Origin: an uncultured bacterium
Lineage (GTDB): Bacteria > Pseudomonadota > Alphaproteobacteria > Sphingomonadales > Sphingomonadaceae
DNA length: 64,000 nt
Assembly (NCBI GenBank): GCA_942636505.2
Contig: CALOGB020000221.1
Coordinates: 310,001 to 374,000, forward strand
Direction of reading: 5' to 3'
Numbering within the stretch: position 1 is the first letter of the stretch; the number at the start of each line of letters is the position of its first letter. The notes below the pieces were generated by a model that made no database searches, was not told the DNA's origin, and saw only the letters and a list, made by a program, of their open reading frames with translations. The position numbers were made by a program, and so were the translations under genes. Shown here in pieces: positions 25,859 to 33,895 of the stretch.

Positions 25859-27042
25859 GATGCAGCTTCTAGCGCATCGGCGATGCGGTCCGCCAGTCGT
25901 GCGGCGACGGCGTCCTTGGGCACGCGCTCCCAGCTTTCGACGCCGGCTTCGGTGACGAGGTGAACGCTATTGTCCGCGCCGCCCATCACGTCGCCCGATA
26001 CGTCGTTGGCGACGATCCAGTCCGCGGTCTTGCGAATACGCTTGGCGACGGCGTGCTCGATCACCCGCTCGGTCTCGGCCGCGAAGCCGACCAGCAGGCG
26101 AGGGCGGTAAGGGCTGCGCGCCAAAGTTGCTAAAATATCGGGGTTTTCCGCAAGCGTCAGCGTTGGCGTCGCTTCGCCCTTCTTGATCTTTTGCGGGACG
26201 GACTCGACGTGCCAGTCCGCCACCGCGGCCACCATGACGGCGGCGTCGGCGGGCAGCGCACGGTCGACCGCGTCCGCCATTTCGCGCGCCGTCTCGACAT
26301 CGATCCGGTCGACGCCATGCGGAGTCGGCAGCGTCACGGGGCCGGCGACGAGCGTTACGCGTGCGCCGAGCCGTGCCAGTGCTGCAGCGATCGCGAAGCC
26401 CTGTTTGCCCGACGAGCGGTTGGCGATGTAGCGGACCGGGTCGATCGGCTCATGCGTCGGTCCGGCGGTGACGAGGATATGGCGTCCTGCCAGACGCTTC
26501 GGCGGGGATGGGGTAAGCATCGCTTCGATCGCGGCGACGATCGCGGGCGGCTCCGGCAGGCGGCCGGGGCCATATTCGCCGCACGCCATGATGCCCTCGT
26601 CCGGCGTCATCACCGTCACGCCGTCGGCACGAAGCTGCGCCACGTTGCGGACGGTCGCGGCATGGCCCCACATGCGGACGTTCATCGCCGGCGCGACCAG
26701 TACCGGTTTGTCGGTCGCGAGCAGTAGCGTCGTCGCGAGGTCGTTCGCCAGGCCTGCCGTCATCCGCGCCATCAGGTCCGCGGTCGCGGGCGCGACGACG
26801 ATCAGGTCGGCCTCGCGGCTGAGCTGGATATGGCCCATCTCGGCTTCGTCCTTGAGGTCCCAGAGCGTCGTGTAGACCTTGTCCTCGCTGAGCGCGGCGA
26901 GCGTCATCGGCGTGACGAAATGATGCGCCGCCTCGGTCATAACGCAGCGTACCGCGTGGCCGCTCGTCCTGAGCAGGCGGATCAGTTCGGCGGCCTTGTA
27001 GGCGGCGATCCCGCCTCCGACGATCAGGAGGATGCGTTTCAT
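25855..27042 (-). CDS. coaBC: Bifunctional phosphopantothenoylcysteine decarboxylase / phosphopantothenate-cysteine ligase
   Basis: A 395-residue fusion of two coenzyme A pathway enzymes. The CoaC half (about 1-185) is a flavoprotein: MKRILLIVGGGIAAYKAAEL, the catalytic His region TEAAHHFVTP, LIVVAPATADLMARM, APAMNVRMW, and the substrate-clamp Cys in GIMACGEYGPGRL. The CoaB half (about 190-395) begins GRHILVTAGPTHEPIDPVRY and contains NRSSGKQGFAIAAALARLGA, followed by the KIKK segment and DWIVANDVSG. It converts 4'-phosphopantothenate to 4'-phosphopantetheine in the cytoplasm. It overlaps dut by four bases. Confidence 0.97.
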   Translation of the reverse strand: MKRILLIVGGGIAAYKAAELIRLLRTSGHAVRCVMTEAAHHFVTPMTLAALSEDKVYTTLWDLKDEAEMGHIQLSREADLIVVAPATADLMARMTAGLANDLATTLLLATDKPVLVAPAMNVRMWGHAATVRNVAQLRADGVTVMTPDEGIMACGEYGPGRLPEPPAIVAAIEAMLTPSPPKRLAGRHILVTAGPTHEPIDPVRYIANRSSGKQGFAIAAALARLGARVTLVAGPVTLPTPHGVDRIDVETAREMADAVDRALPADAAVMVAAVADWHVESVPQKIKKGEATPTLTLAENPDILATLARSPYRPRLLVGFAAETERVIEHAVAKRIRKTADWIVANDVSGDVMGGADNSVHLVTEAGVESWERVPKDAVAARLADRIADALEAAS

Positions 27043-27052
27043 GCTCGCAGCT

Positions 27053-28195
27053 CTAGCGGATAACGCGCGTGACCGTAATGCGCCGCGTATCGCTGGCGGC
27101 GGCGATCATGTCGCGCAGGCCGTCCACCGCGAACACCAGCCCGACCAGCAGCACCGGCGTGGTCATCAGCGCCCAGTAGAAATTGTCGCTCCGCGCGAAC
27201 AGCGAGATCAGCGCGGCATAGGCGGCGAACACGACCAGCGCGCGCGTCGCGACCGCATCGCGCCAAGCCAGCCAGCCGAACAGCGCGGTGCCAAGAACGA
27301 GCGAGGCGAGCCATTGCGGCAGGATGTCGAGCCCCGACGAGATCGTCGCAAGCCTGACGTAGAAGCCGAACCCCTCAAGCCCGCTCCACCCCTGCGACAC
27401 GCGGTCGAGCGGACCGCTGACCAGCGACACCGCATGCGCGTGGGCGGCTAAGACGACCGCGAAGATCCCTATCGCCCCGAGCCACCCCAGCGTCTCGCGC
27501 CGCTCGCCCTCGACCCACGCGAACACCGCCATGATCGCCACGTACAGCAACGCCGTTTCGCGGATCAGCATCGCCGACAGTCCGAACGCGACCGCAGGTA
27601 GCCAATGACCTGGACGGCGCAACGCCAGCGATAGCGCGATCAACGGCCCCGCCCAGACCTCGTGAAACACCACGAAGCTGGGATCGAGGTTCACGGAAAG
27701 CCCGGCGACGACCAGCAAGCCAGCCACACCGAGCGGCACCAGGCCGGTCATTTCCGGACGAAGGCGCGCGACCCAGGCGAGGATCGTTCCGACGCACAAC
27801 GCCAACAGCAAGAGGTTTACCAGTATCGAGGGCAACGCTGCTTGAACGACCGCCAAGGTCGGCAGCCGAACCGCAAAGAACGGCTTCAGCGGATAATGCC
27901 CCATACGCTGCGTCTCGGCGGCGACGGCGTAATAGGGCGAACCGCCGCGCACGCCGGCGACGATCGTATCGTACAGCAGCAGGTCCGTCCGTCCAGGTGG
28001 CGGGGCATCGTATGCAATGGAGGTTGAGGCGCCCACGTCGACGCTAGGCCGCGGGCCGGGCGAGACCATCGCGCTGAGGCAGGCCGCCAGGAATACCAGG
28101 AACAGCACGAGCCCGATCCGCGCCTGCGCCGACGGCATGCCCGCGAACCGGGTCGCGCGGGTCGTCCATAACGGAGCGCCGCGACGCGTCTTCAT
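27053..28195 (-). CDS. Multi-spanning membrane protein of unknown function
   Basis: About 380 residues with some nine or ten hydrophobic helices (for example IGLVLFLVFLAACLSAMV, ILVNLLLLALCVGTILAW, LVPLGVAGLLVVAGLSVN, LYVAIMAVFAWVEG). The first loop contains YDAPPPGRTDLLLYDTIVAG, and HYPLKPFFAVRLPTL follows. The layout recalls GT-C-fold glycosyltransferase-like membrane proteins, but no catalytic motif is secure. ATG 28195 is chosen; a TTG at 28207 is also possible. The gene lies between ubiB (overlap of a few bases) and coaBC (10-base gap), so it belongs to the operon. Confidence 0.72.
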   Translation of the reverse strand: MKTRRGAPLWTTRATRFAGMPSAQARIGLVLFLVFLAACLSAMVSPGPRPSVDVGASTSIAYDAPPPGRTDLLLYDTIVAGVRGGSPYYAVAAETQRMGHYPLKPFFAVRLPTLAVVQAALPSILVNLLLLALCVGTILAWVARLRPEMTGLVPLGVAGLLVVAGLSVNLDPSFVVFHEVWAGPLIALSLALRRPGHWLPAVAFGLSAMLIRETALLYVAIMAVFAWVEGERRETLGWLGAIGIFAVVLAAHAHAVSLVSGPLDRVSQGWSGLEGFGFYVRLATISSGLDILPQWLASLVLGTALFGWLAWRDAVATRALVVFAAYAALISLFARSDNFYWALMTTPVLLVGLVFAVDGLRDMIAAASDTRRITVTRVIR

Positions 28196-28199
28196 GCCC

Positions 28200-29732
28200 T
28201 CAACCAAACAGCAGCGTCGTCACGACCCCGGCGGCGGCCGCGAGCACCGCGACCAGGCCGTAACGCCACCCCCCACCGATCCGAATCACTTCGATCTCGC
28301 GCAGTGGCATCGTCGGCGGTGCGCCACCGGGGGCAGGGTAATGCGCCTCTATCCGGCGGACCAGTTCGGGAAGCCGGGTCAGCGTGCGGAAATCCTCGAT
28401 CAGGCGGTCGGCGATCATCGCTTCTGGTCCGAGTTCACCGCGGATCCAGTCGCGGACGAACGGCTCGGCGGCTTCCCATAAATTGATTTCGGGGTTGAGG
28501 CTGGTCGCGACGCCCTCGACCATCACCATCGTCTTCTGGAGCAGCAGCAGATGCGGCTGCGTCACCATGTCGAAATCGCGCGTGATCGAGAACAGGCTGT
28601 CGAGCATCATGCCGATCGACATGTCCTTGACTGGCAGCCCGCGCATTGGCTCGCCGACCGCCCGGAGCGCGGTCGCGAATTCGGCGACGTCGTGGTGCGC
28701 GGGGACGTAGCCTGCCTCGAAATGGATCTCGGCGACGCGTTTGTAGTTGCCGGTGATCAGCCCATAGAGAATTTCCGCGAGCCAGACGCGCGCGCGGCGG
28801 TCGATTCGGCCCATGATGCCGAAGTCGATCGCGGCGATGCGGTTGCCGGGGAGCGCGAACAGGTTTCCCTGGTGCATGTCGGCGTGAAAGAACCCGTCGG
28901 CGATCGCCTGGCGCAGGAACGCGCGCACTAATGTCTGCGCGAGCGCGGGCAGGTCGTATCCGGCCTCGACCAGCGCCGCGCGGTTCGAGAGCTTGATGCC
29001 GTCGATCCACTCGATCGTCATGACCTTCGCGGTCGAGCGCGCCCAGTCGATCGCGGGGATGACGAAATCGGGCTCGGCGGTCATGCCCTCCGCGAGTTCC
29101 GAGGCGGACGCAGCTTCGCGGCGGAAGTTGAGTTCGCGCAGAGTCCAGCGCTTGAACGTCTCGATCGTAAGACGGGGGCGGAGGCGCATGGCTTCGGGGC
29201 TGAGCGCCTCGAGTTGCGCAGCGGCCCAGCTGTACGTGTCGATCGCGCGCGCGAAATCGTCCTCGACGCCGGGGCGTAGGACTTTCACCGCAACCTGGCG
29301 GCCATCGGTGGTGACCGCGCGGTGGACCTGCGCGATCGACGCGGCGCCGACCGGGATCGGTTCGATCCGCGAGAACAGCGTTTCCAACGGCTTGCCGAAG
29401 CTCGCCAGCATCGCCGCCTCGATCGTCTCGTAGGGGACGGGGGAGAGCTGATCCTGAAGCCGCAGCAAGTCTTGCGCGGCATCCTCACCGACGAGATCCG
29501 GCCGCGTCGCGAGCGTCTGCCCCAGCTTGATCGCCGCAGGCCCGATTGCCTGGAATGCATCCGCATAGCGCGGCACGGCGGGGACGCGCGCCCCGAACCG
29601 CGCGATCCGTGCGAGGCGGCGGACGGGCGCGGGCGTGTTCGGGTCGCGCTCGATCCCGCGCAGCGCTCCGTGGCGTGCGAGAATGCGACCCCATTTCAGA
29701 AGACGCCAAACGTGCGTGGTTGAAGCCGTCAC
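28200..29732 (-). CDS. ubiB: UbiB/ABC1-family atypical kinase for ubiquinone biosynthesis
   Basis: About 510 residues. Hallmarks are the KxGQ motif (AAIKLGQTLATRPDLVGEDA), the Ala-rich nucleotide loop (PVGAASIAQVHRA), the lysine in VAVKVLRPG, the catalytic HADMHQGNLFALPGNRIA and the DFG motif AIDFGIMGRIDRRA. The C-terminus has one or two hydrophobic segments (GLVAVLAAAAGVVTTLLFG), which fits membrane attachment. UbiB is needed for aerobic ubiquinone synthesis, probably extracting lipid precursors from the membrane. The start is taken as GTG 29732, seven bases after the ubiE stop; the longer frame upstream overlaps ubiE and looks non-native. Confidence 0.94.
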   Translation of the reverse strand: MTASTTHVWRLLKWGRILARHGALRGIERDPNTPAPVRRLARIARFGARVPAVPRYADAFQAIGPAAIKLGQTLATRPDLVGEDAAQDLLRLQDQLSPVPYETIEAAMLASFGKPLETLFSRIEPIPVGAASIAQVHRAVTTDGRQVAVKVLRPGVEDDFARAIDTYSWAAAQLEALSPEAMRLRPRLTIETFKRWTLRELNFRREAASASELAEGMTAEPDFVIPAIDWARSTAKVMTIEWIDGIKLSNRAALVEAGYDLPALAQTLVRAFLRQAIADGFFHADMHQGNLFALPGNRIAAIDFGIMGRIDRRARVWLAEILYGLITGNYKRVAEIHFEAGYVPAHHDVAEFATALRAVGEPMRGLPVKDMSIGMMLDSLFSITRDFDMVTQPHLLLLQKTMVMVEGVATSLNPEINLWEAAEPFVRDWIRGELGPEAMIADRLIEDFRTLTRLPELVRRIEAHYPAPGGAPPTMPLREIEVIRIGGGWRYGLVAVLAAAAGVVTTLLFG

Positions 29733-29739
29733 AGTTGGA

Positions 29740-30504
29740 TCAAATCTTCCAGCCGCTGTGAATCGCGACGAGCCCACCCAGAAGCGGCTCGACCTTGGTC
29801 TGCACGAAGCCGGCATCCGCGATCATGCCCTTGAACTTGGGCATGTCCGGGAAGCGGCGGATCGATTCGATCAGGTAGCGATAGCTGTCCGCATCCTGCG
29901 CCAGAAGCTGACCAAGCTTCGGGACCATCTTGTGCGAATAGGCGTCGTACACCTCGGCGAACCCGGGCCACACGGTAGTCGAGAATTCCAGGCAGTAGAA
30001 CCGCCCGCCACGGCGCAGGACGCGGTGCGCCTCGCTGAGAGCTTTCGGGATATCCGTCACGTTACGGATGCCGAACGCGATCGTGTAGGCGTCGAAGAAC
30101 TTGTCGGGGAAGGTCAGCGTTTCCGCATTCGCCTCGGTCCAGACGAGGCCGTCGATCCCGCGCTTCTGGGCACGCTGCATGCCGACTTCGAGCATTTGCG
30201 GGTTGATGTCGGCGACCGTGATCGATGCGCCCGACGGCTCCATGCGGAATGCGATGTCGCCCGTGCCGCCGGCCATGTCGAGGATCTGCTCGCCCTCGCG
30301 CGGTTTCACGCGGCGGACGAAGCGGTCCTTCCACAGCCGGTGCATGCCGCCCGACATCGCATCGTTCATCAGGTCGTATTTGCCTGCGACGTTCGAGAAG
30401 ACGCCGCCGACGCGGGCGGTCTTCTCGGTGGCGGGGATGTCTTCGTAGCCGAAGGAGACGGTATCGGGCGTGAGTGCGGGCGCGGGCGCGATCAAGTCGT
30501 TCAT
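29740..30504 (-). CDS. ubiE: Demethylmenaquinone/2-polyprenyl-6-methoxybenzoquinol C-methyltransferase
   Basis: A 254-residue SAM-dependent methyltransferase. Motifs: VFSNVAGKYDLMNDAMSGGM, the SAM loop ILDMAGGTGDIAF (about 75), VADINPQML, and the UbiE signatures FPDKFFDAYTIAFGIRNVTD and GGRFYCLEFS. The C-terminal GLVAIHSGWKI is typical. It methylates the ubiquinone ring precursor. ATG 30504 is chosen; the in-frame extension to 30546 is poorly conserved in composition. It is the first gene of the minus-strand run ubiE-ubiB-... and is divergent from mutM, with about 55 bases between starts. Confidence 0.96.
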   Translation of the reverse strand: MNDLIAPAPALTPDTVSFGYEDIPATEKTARVGGVFSNVAGKYDLMNDAMSGGMHRLWKDRFVRRVKPREGEQILDMAGGTGDIAFRMEPSGASITVADINPQMLEVGMQRAQKRGIDGLVWTEANAETLTFPDKFFDAYTIAFGIRNVTDIPKALSEAHRVLRRGGRFYCLEFSTTVWPGFAEVYDAYSHKMVPKLGQLLAQDADSYRYLIESIRRFPDMPKFKGMIADAGFVQTKVEPLLGGLVAIHSGWKI

Positions 30505-30560
30505 ATCCTGCGCTCTAGCCGCGCCTTGTGGCGCGAGCAAACGCAACCTAGCTGCAAACC

Positions 30561-31376
30561 GTGCCAGAATTACCAGAAGTCGAAACCACCGTGCGCGGGC
30601 TGGAGCCCGTGCTCAAGGGCCAGCGCCTGACCTCGGTCGAGCCGCGTCGTGCCGACCTGCGGAAGGCGATCCCGGTCGACCTGCGCCAGCGCATGACGGG
30701 CGCGACCGTGACGCACTTGGGCCGCCGCGCCAAATACGGGCTGATCGATACCGATCGCGGCGATACGCTCGTCTTCCATCTCGGCATGTCGGGGCGCTGG
30801 CGAGTCGATCCGAGCGAATTGCTGGCGCACGATCACCTGCTGATCGGCACCGCGGCGGGGCGCACGGTGGCGCTCAACGATCCGCGGCGATTCGGCTTTC
30901 TCGATCTGTGGGCGACCGAGGACATCGCCAATTACGCGCCGTTCCTCAGCATGGGGCCGGAGCCGCTTGGGCCCGACCTGACGGCGGCATATCTGCTCGA
31001 GGCGCTCGAAGGGCGGGGGGCGTCGATCAAGGCGATGCTGCTCGACCAGCGAATCGTCGCGGGGCTCGGCAACATCTATGTGTGCGAGGCGCTGCACATG
31101 GCGAAAATCGCGCCGTCGCGCGCGGCGGGGCGGATCTCGCTGTTTCGACTCGAGCGACTCGTGGAGGCGATTCGGACGGTGTTGACCGCGGCCATTCTGG
31201 CGGGTGGGTCTTCGCTGCGCGATTACGTCCGGCCTGATGGCGAGCTCGGCTATTTCTCCAAGCAATGGCGCGTCTATGGGCGTGAAGGCGAGCCGTGCGA
31301 ATGTGGCGCTACCGTCAAGCGGCGGACAGAGGGCGGGCGCTCGACGTTCTGGTGTCCGAAGTGCCAACGCGGTTGA
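30561..31376 (+). CDS. mutM: Formamidopyrimidine-DNA glycosylase
   Basis: A 271-residue base-excision repair enzyme that removes 8-oxoguanine and Fapy lesions. It starts with GTG and encodes (M)PELPEVETTVRGLEP, where the Pro after the initiator and Glu3 are the catalytic residues. The Lys of the FHLGMSGRW region, KAMLLDQRIVAGLGNIYVCE and the C-terminal zinc finger (CECGATVKRRTEGG ... FWCPKCQRG) are intact. The GTG must be the start because Pro2 becomes the N-terminal nucleophile. It is divergent from ubiE and followed by rpsT. Confidence 0.97.
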   Translation: MPELPEVETTVRGLEPVLKGQRLTSVEPRRADLRKAIPVDLRQRMTGATVTHLGRRAKYGLIDTDRGDTLVFHLGMSGRWRVDPSELLAHDHLLIGTAAGRTVALNDPRRFGFLDLWATEDIANYAPFLSMGPEPLGPDLTAAYLLEALEGRGASIKAMLLDQRIVAGLGNIYVCEALHMAKIAPSRAAGRISLFRLERLVEAIRTVLTAAILAGGSSLRDYVRPDGELGYFSKQWRVYGREGEPCECGATVKRRTEGGRSTFWCPKCQRG

Positions 31377-31470
31377 CGATCTAGGACAAAGTGGGTAGGG
31401 CCGCGGCTTCGAGAGGGCGTAGGAGCAATCCGGCGCCCCTTTTTATTCATTCGAACATCCAGAGGGCTTC

Positions 31471-31734
31471 ATGGCGAACACGCCGCAGGCGAAAAAGCGT
31501 ATCCGTCGCAACGACCGTCGCGCGGAAGTGAACGGCAACCGTGTCGGCCGTATCCGTACCTTCATCAAGAAGGTCGAAGCCGCACTGGCATCGGGCGACA
31601 AGGGCGCAGCGACCACCGCACTCGCGGCCGCACAGCCTGAGTTGCAGCGTGGCGTCGCCAAGGGCGTGCTGCACAAGAACACTGCGAGCCGCAAGTTCGC
31701 GCGTCTGACCAAGGCCGTGACCGGGCTCGCCTAA
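31471..31734 (+). CDS. rpsT: 30S ribosomal protein S20
   Basis: An 87-residue basic protein beginning MANTPQAKKRIRRNDRRAEV with RVGRIRTFIKKVEAALASGD and KGVLHKNTASRKFARLTKAV, the S20 signature. It binds 16S rRNA in the small subunit body. An AGAGGG element precedes the ATG. It is followed by a strong terminator and is upstream of dnaA, a common alphaproteobacterial order. Confidence 0.97.
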   Translation: MANTPQAKKRIRRNDRRAEVNGNRVGRIRTFIKKVEAALASGDKGAATTALAAAQPELQRGVAKGVLHKNTASRKFARLTKAVTGLA

Positions 31735-31760
31735 GCGACCGATCATTGTCGAAGCTGATC

Positions 31761-31790
31761 ACCCGTCGGGACCTTCCCGGCGGGTTTTTT
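31761..31790 (+). terminator. Rho-independent terminator after rpsT
   Basis: ACCCGTCGGG pairs with CCCGGCGGGT (one G-U) around ACCTT, followed by a T-run. It is 26 bases after the rpsT stop and separates rpsT from dnaA transcription. Confidence 0.9.
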
Positions 31791-31814
31791 GCGTCTGCGA
31801 AGGGAACCGACGGG

Positions 31815-31862
31815 GAGTCCGCATAACCCTAGGATTCGCCACGATTCGTGTGGTCGTGAATC
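31815..31862. promoter_or_regulatory. Cluster of four GANTC (CcrM-type) sites upstream of dnaA
   Basis: GAGTC (31815), GATTC (31833), GATTC (31843) and GAATC (31858) lie within 48 bases, where chance would give roughly one per 256. GANTC is methylated by CcrM in alphaproteobacteria, and methylation of the dnaA promoter is known to matter in Caulobacter. The sites are seen; the regulatory role is inferred. Confidence 0.5.
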
Positions 31863-31874
31863 ACGTCACGCAAT

Positions 31875-31936
31875 CGCGGAAATTGCAAAAAATGCGTAAA
31901 GACAGCGACTTATAAAAATATCGACGCATTTCCGCG
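31875..31936. repeat. Nested inverted repeats with AT-rich core in the dnaA leader
   Basis: CGCGGAAAT (31875-31883) is matched by ATTTCCGCG (31928-31936), and inside it AAATGCGT (31890-31897) by ACGCATTT (31924-31931). The centre is AT-rich (TTATAAAAATAT). The 427 bases between rpsT and dnaA hold no gene. No TTATCCACA-type DnaA boxes were seen, so this is more likely a promoter element than the replication origin. Confidence 0.55.
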
Positions 31937-32161
31937 GCTTGGTCAAGTCAACCCGCTTTATTTCGAAAATGTGACGCGTCGGGGCCTTGCTAGGATCGTC
32001 GATCGCTTCATAACGGGGCTCACAGCGACGGTGGTTTCCACCGCTGCATCAACAAACAGGGCGAAGATGCCGGATGACCCTTGGGGTCGTCAGGGGGACC
32101 ATTTTCTGTCGGGACTATATCACCCGCGCGAGCAATCTCGCGGGGTCGGAGAAGTGTGCGC

Positions 32162-33676
32162 GTGACGAAGTGGCAAGGATCTGTGACGCATGCGAGCGAG
32201 GCCGAAAAGGCCTGGGCCCGCGTTCGTGCATCCTTGCGCGAGTCGGCCGGCGCGCGGTTGTTCGAACAGTGGTTGAAGCCGATCGAGCTGATCCCGGGCG
32301 AGGACCGCGACACGATCCGGCTCGCGCTGCCATCGGCGTTCATGACCAATTGGGTCCGCAATCACTACGCCGACCGGCTGGTGCTCGAATTCAAGCAGAT
32401 CCTGCCCAACGTCCGCACTGTCCAGATCGAGACCCGGGCACCGGGTCGCGCAGCCGTCGTGCTGGCGATCGAACCGGTGGCCGACGCCATTCCCGCGAAG
32501 CCCGTTGCCGATCCGCTACCGGTCGAAGCCAAGCCGACCTCTAAGTCGGTCGCCGAGCCTGTGCAGGCAACGATGAAGTTCGGCGTCGATCCGTCGCTGA
32601 AGCCAGCGCCCGCGCCCGTCGTGACGTTGGCGCCGGTCGGCGTGCCCGCTGAACGTCCGCCGCTCGACCCGCGCTACACCTTCGCGCGATTCGTCGTCGA
32701 TCCGTCCAACAAGGTCGCGTTCAACGCGGCCAAGGTGCTGGCCGAGCCGGGCCCGGTCCGGTTCAGCCCGTTGTTCCTCCACAGCGGCACGGGGCAGGGC
32801 AAGACCCACCTGATGCATGCGATCGGCCATGCGTTCCTCGACCATAACCCGCATGCGGTCGTGCTGTGCATGTCCGCCGAGCGGTTCATGTACGATTTCG
32901 TCGCGTCGATGCGTGCGCGCGACACGCATGCGTTCAAGCAGCGGTTGCGCGGTGCCGACCTGCTGTTGATCGACGATCTCCAGTTCATCGCCGGCAAGGA
33001 CGCGACGCAGGAAGAATTCTTCCACACCGTCAACGAGATCATGGCGGCGGGCAAGCGGCTGGTGATCTCCGCCGATCGCTGCCCGCAGGCGCTCGAAGGC
33101 GTCGAGGCGCGGATCGTCAGCCGGATGTCGGTCGGGCTGGTCGCGGACATCAAGGCGCCGGATCTGGTGCTGCGCCGGACGATCCTCGACCGGAAGCTGG
33201 TCGACCTGCCCGACATGCGGGTGCCGACCGACGTGCTCGATCTGCTCGCAAGCCGCATCCATGCGAACATTCGCGAGCTTGAGGGCGCGCTCAACCGGGT
33301 CGTGGCGTATGCGCAGCTGACCGGCGACACGATCGACCTCGACTTTGCGGTCGCGACCTTGGGCGAGGTTCTTCGCGGGGCGCAGAAGCGCGTGACGATC
33401 GACGAGATCCAGAAGCTCGTATCGGCGCATTTCGAGCTGAAGCCACTCGACCTGATTTCGGCGCGGCGTGCGCGCGCGGTGGCGCGGCCAAGGCAGATCG
33501 CGATGTATCTAGCCAAGCGGCTGACGACCCGGTCGCTGCCGGAGATCGGGCGGAAATTCGGCGGGCGCGATCACTCGACGGTGATCCATGCGGTGCGGAA
33601 GATCGAGGAACTGCGTGATTCGGACCGCGATATCGATGCCGCGGTTCGTGTGCTGATGCGCGAGTTGGAAGGCTAG
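32162..33676 (+). CDS. dnaA: Chromosomal replication initiator protein DnaA
   Basis: About 504 residues. Domain I (WARVRASLRESAGARLFEQW) is followed by a long Pro/Ala linker (domain II), then the AAA+ domain III with Walker A HSGTGQGKTHLMHAI, Walker B LLLIDDLQFIAGKD, sensor I VISADRCPQAL and ILDRKLVDLPD. Domain IV carries the DNA-binding signature GGRDHSTVIHAVRKI. The protein binds origin DnaA boxes and opens the duplex. The start is GTG: 32162 has GGAG ten bases before it, and a second GTG at 32156 is possible. Linker domain II is longer than in E. coli, which is usual in this group. Confidence 0.97.
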   Translation: MTKWQGSVTHASEAEKAWARVRASLRESAGARLFEQWLKPIELIPGEDRDTIRLALPSAFMTNWVRNHYADRLVLEFKQILPNVRTVQIETRAPGRAAVVLAIEPVADAIPAKPVADPLPVEAKPTSKSVAEPVQATMKFGVDPSLKPAPAPVVTLAPVGVPAERPPLDPRYTFARFVVDPSNKVAFNAAKVLAEPGPVRFSPLFLHSGTGQGKTHLMHAIGHAFLDHNPHAVVLCMSAERFMYDFVASMRARDTHAFKQRLRGADLLLIDDLQFIAGKDATQEEFFHTVNEIMAAGKRLVISADRCPQALEGVEARIVSRMSVGLVADIKAPDLVLRRTILDRKLVDLPDMRVPTDVLDLLASRIHANIRELEGALNRVVAYAQLTGDTIDLDFAVATLGEVLRGAQKRVTIDEIQKLVSAHFELKPLDLISARRARAVARPRQIAMYLAKRLTTRSLPEIGRKFGGRDHSTVIHAVRKIEELRDSDRDIDAAVRVLMRELEG

Positions 33677-33694
33677 GCCTGCTCTCCCTTCCTT

Positions 33695-33746
33695 GTTCCC
33701 CCGCGAAGGCGGGAGCCCGGACTGGGCCCCCGCCTTCGCGGGGAAC
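33695..33746. repeat. GC-rich palindromic intergenic repeat (about 52 bp)
   Basis: GTTCCCC-CGCGAAGGCGGG on the left is matched by CCCGCCTTCGCGGGGAAC on the right around a GC-rich centre that itself pairs (GCCC...GGGC). It is a full copy of the element family also found at 47247-47301 and 61547-61605. It lies just after dnaA. Confidence 0.85.
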
Positions 33747-33803
33747 ACGCTGCATGCGGTATCCCAAGATGTAGCCGCATCACCCGGCACACCATAAACT
33801 CCC

Positions 33804-33887
33804 CCGTCATCCTGACGAAAGTCGGGATCCAGGGTTACGGACGGTTGCCTATTTGGCTCTGGGTCCTGACTTTCGTCAGGATGACGG
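33804..33887. repeat. Second palindromic repeat family, perfect 20-bp arms
   Basis: The arm at 33804-33823 begins CCGTCATCCTGACGAAAG and is exactly complementary to 33868-33887. The 44-base centre also pairs partly (GGGATCCAG against CTCTGGGTCC). A partial copy of the right arm is at 44538-44556. It separates dnaA from the convergent trpS. Confidence 0.85.
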
Positions 33888-33895
33888 AATAGGGG

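Noticed and set aside
31735..32161. Replication origin next to dnaA
   Set aside because: No cluster of TTATCCACA-like DnaA boxes was found; the only AT-rich stretch is short. In many alphaproteobacteria the origin is not beside dnaA.
33695..33887. CRISPR-like repeats after dnaA
   Set aside because: The repeats are two different palindromes, not direct repeats with regular spacers, and no cas genes are present.
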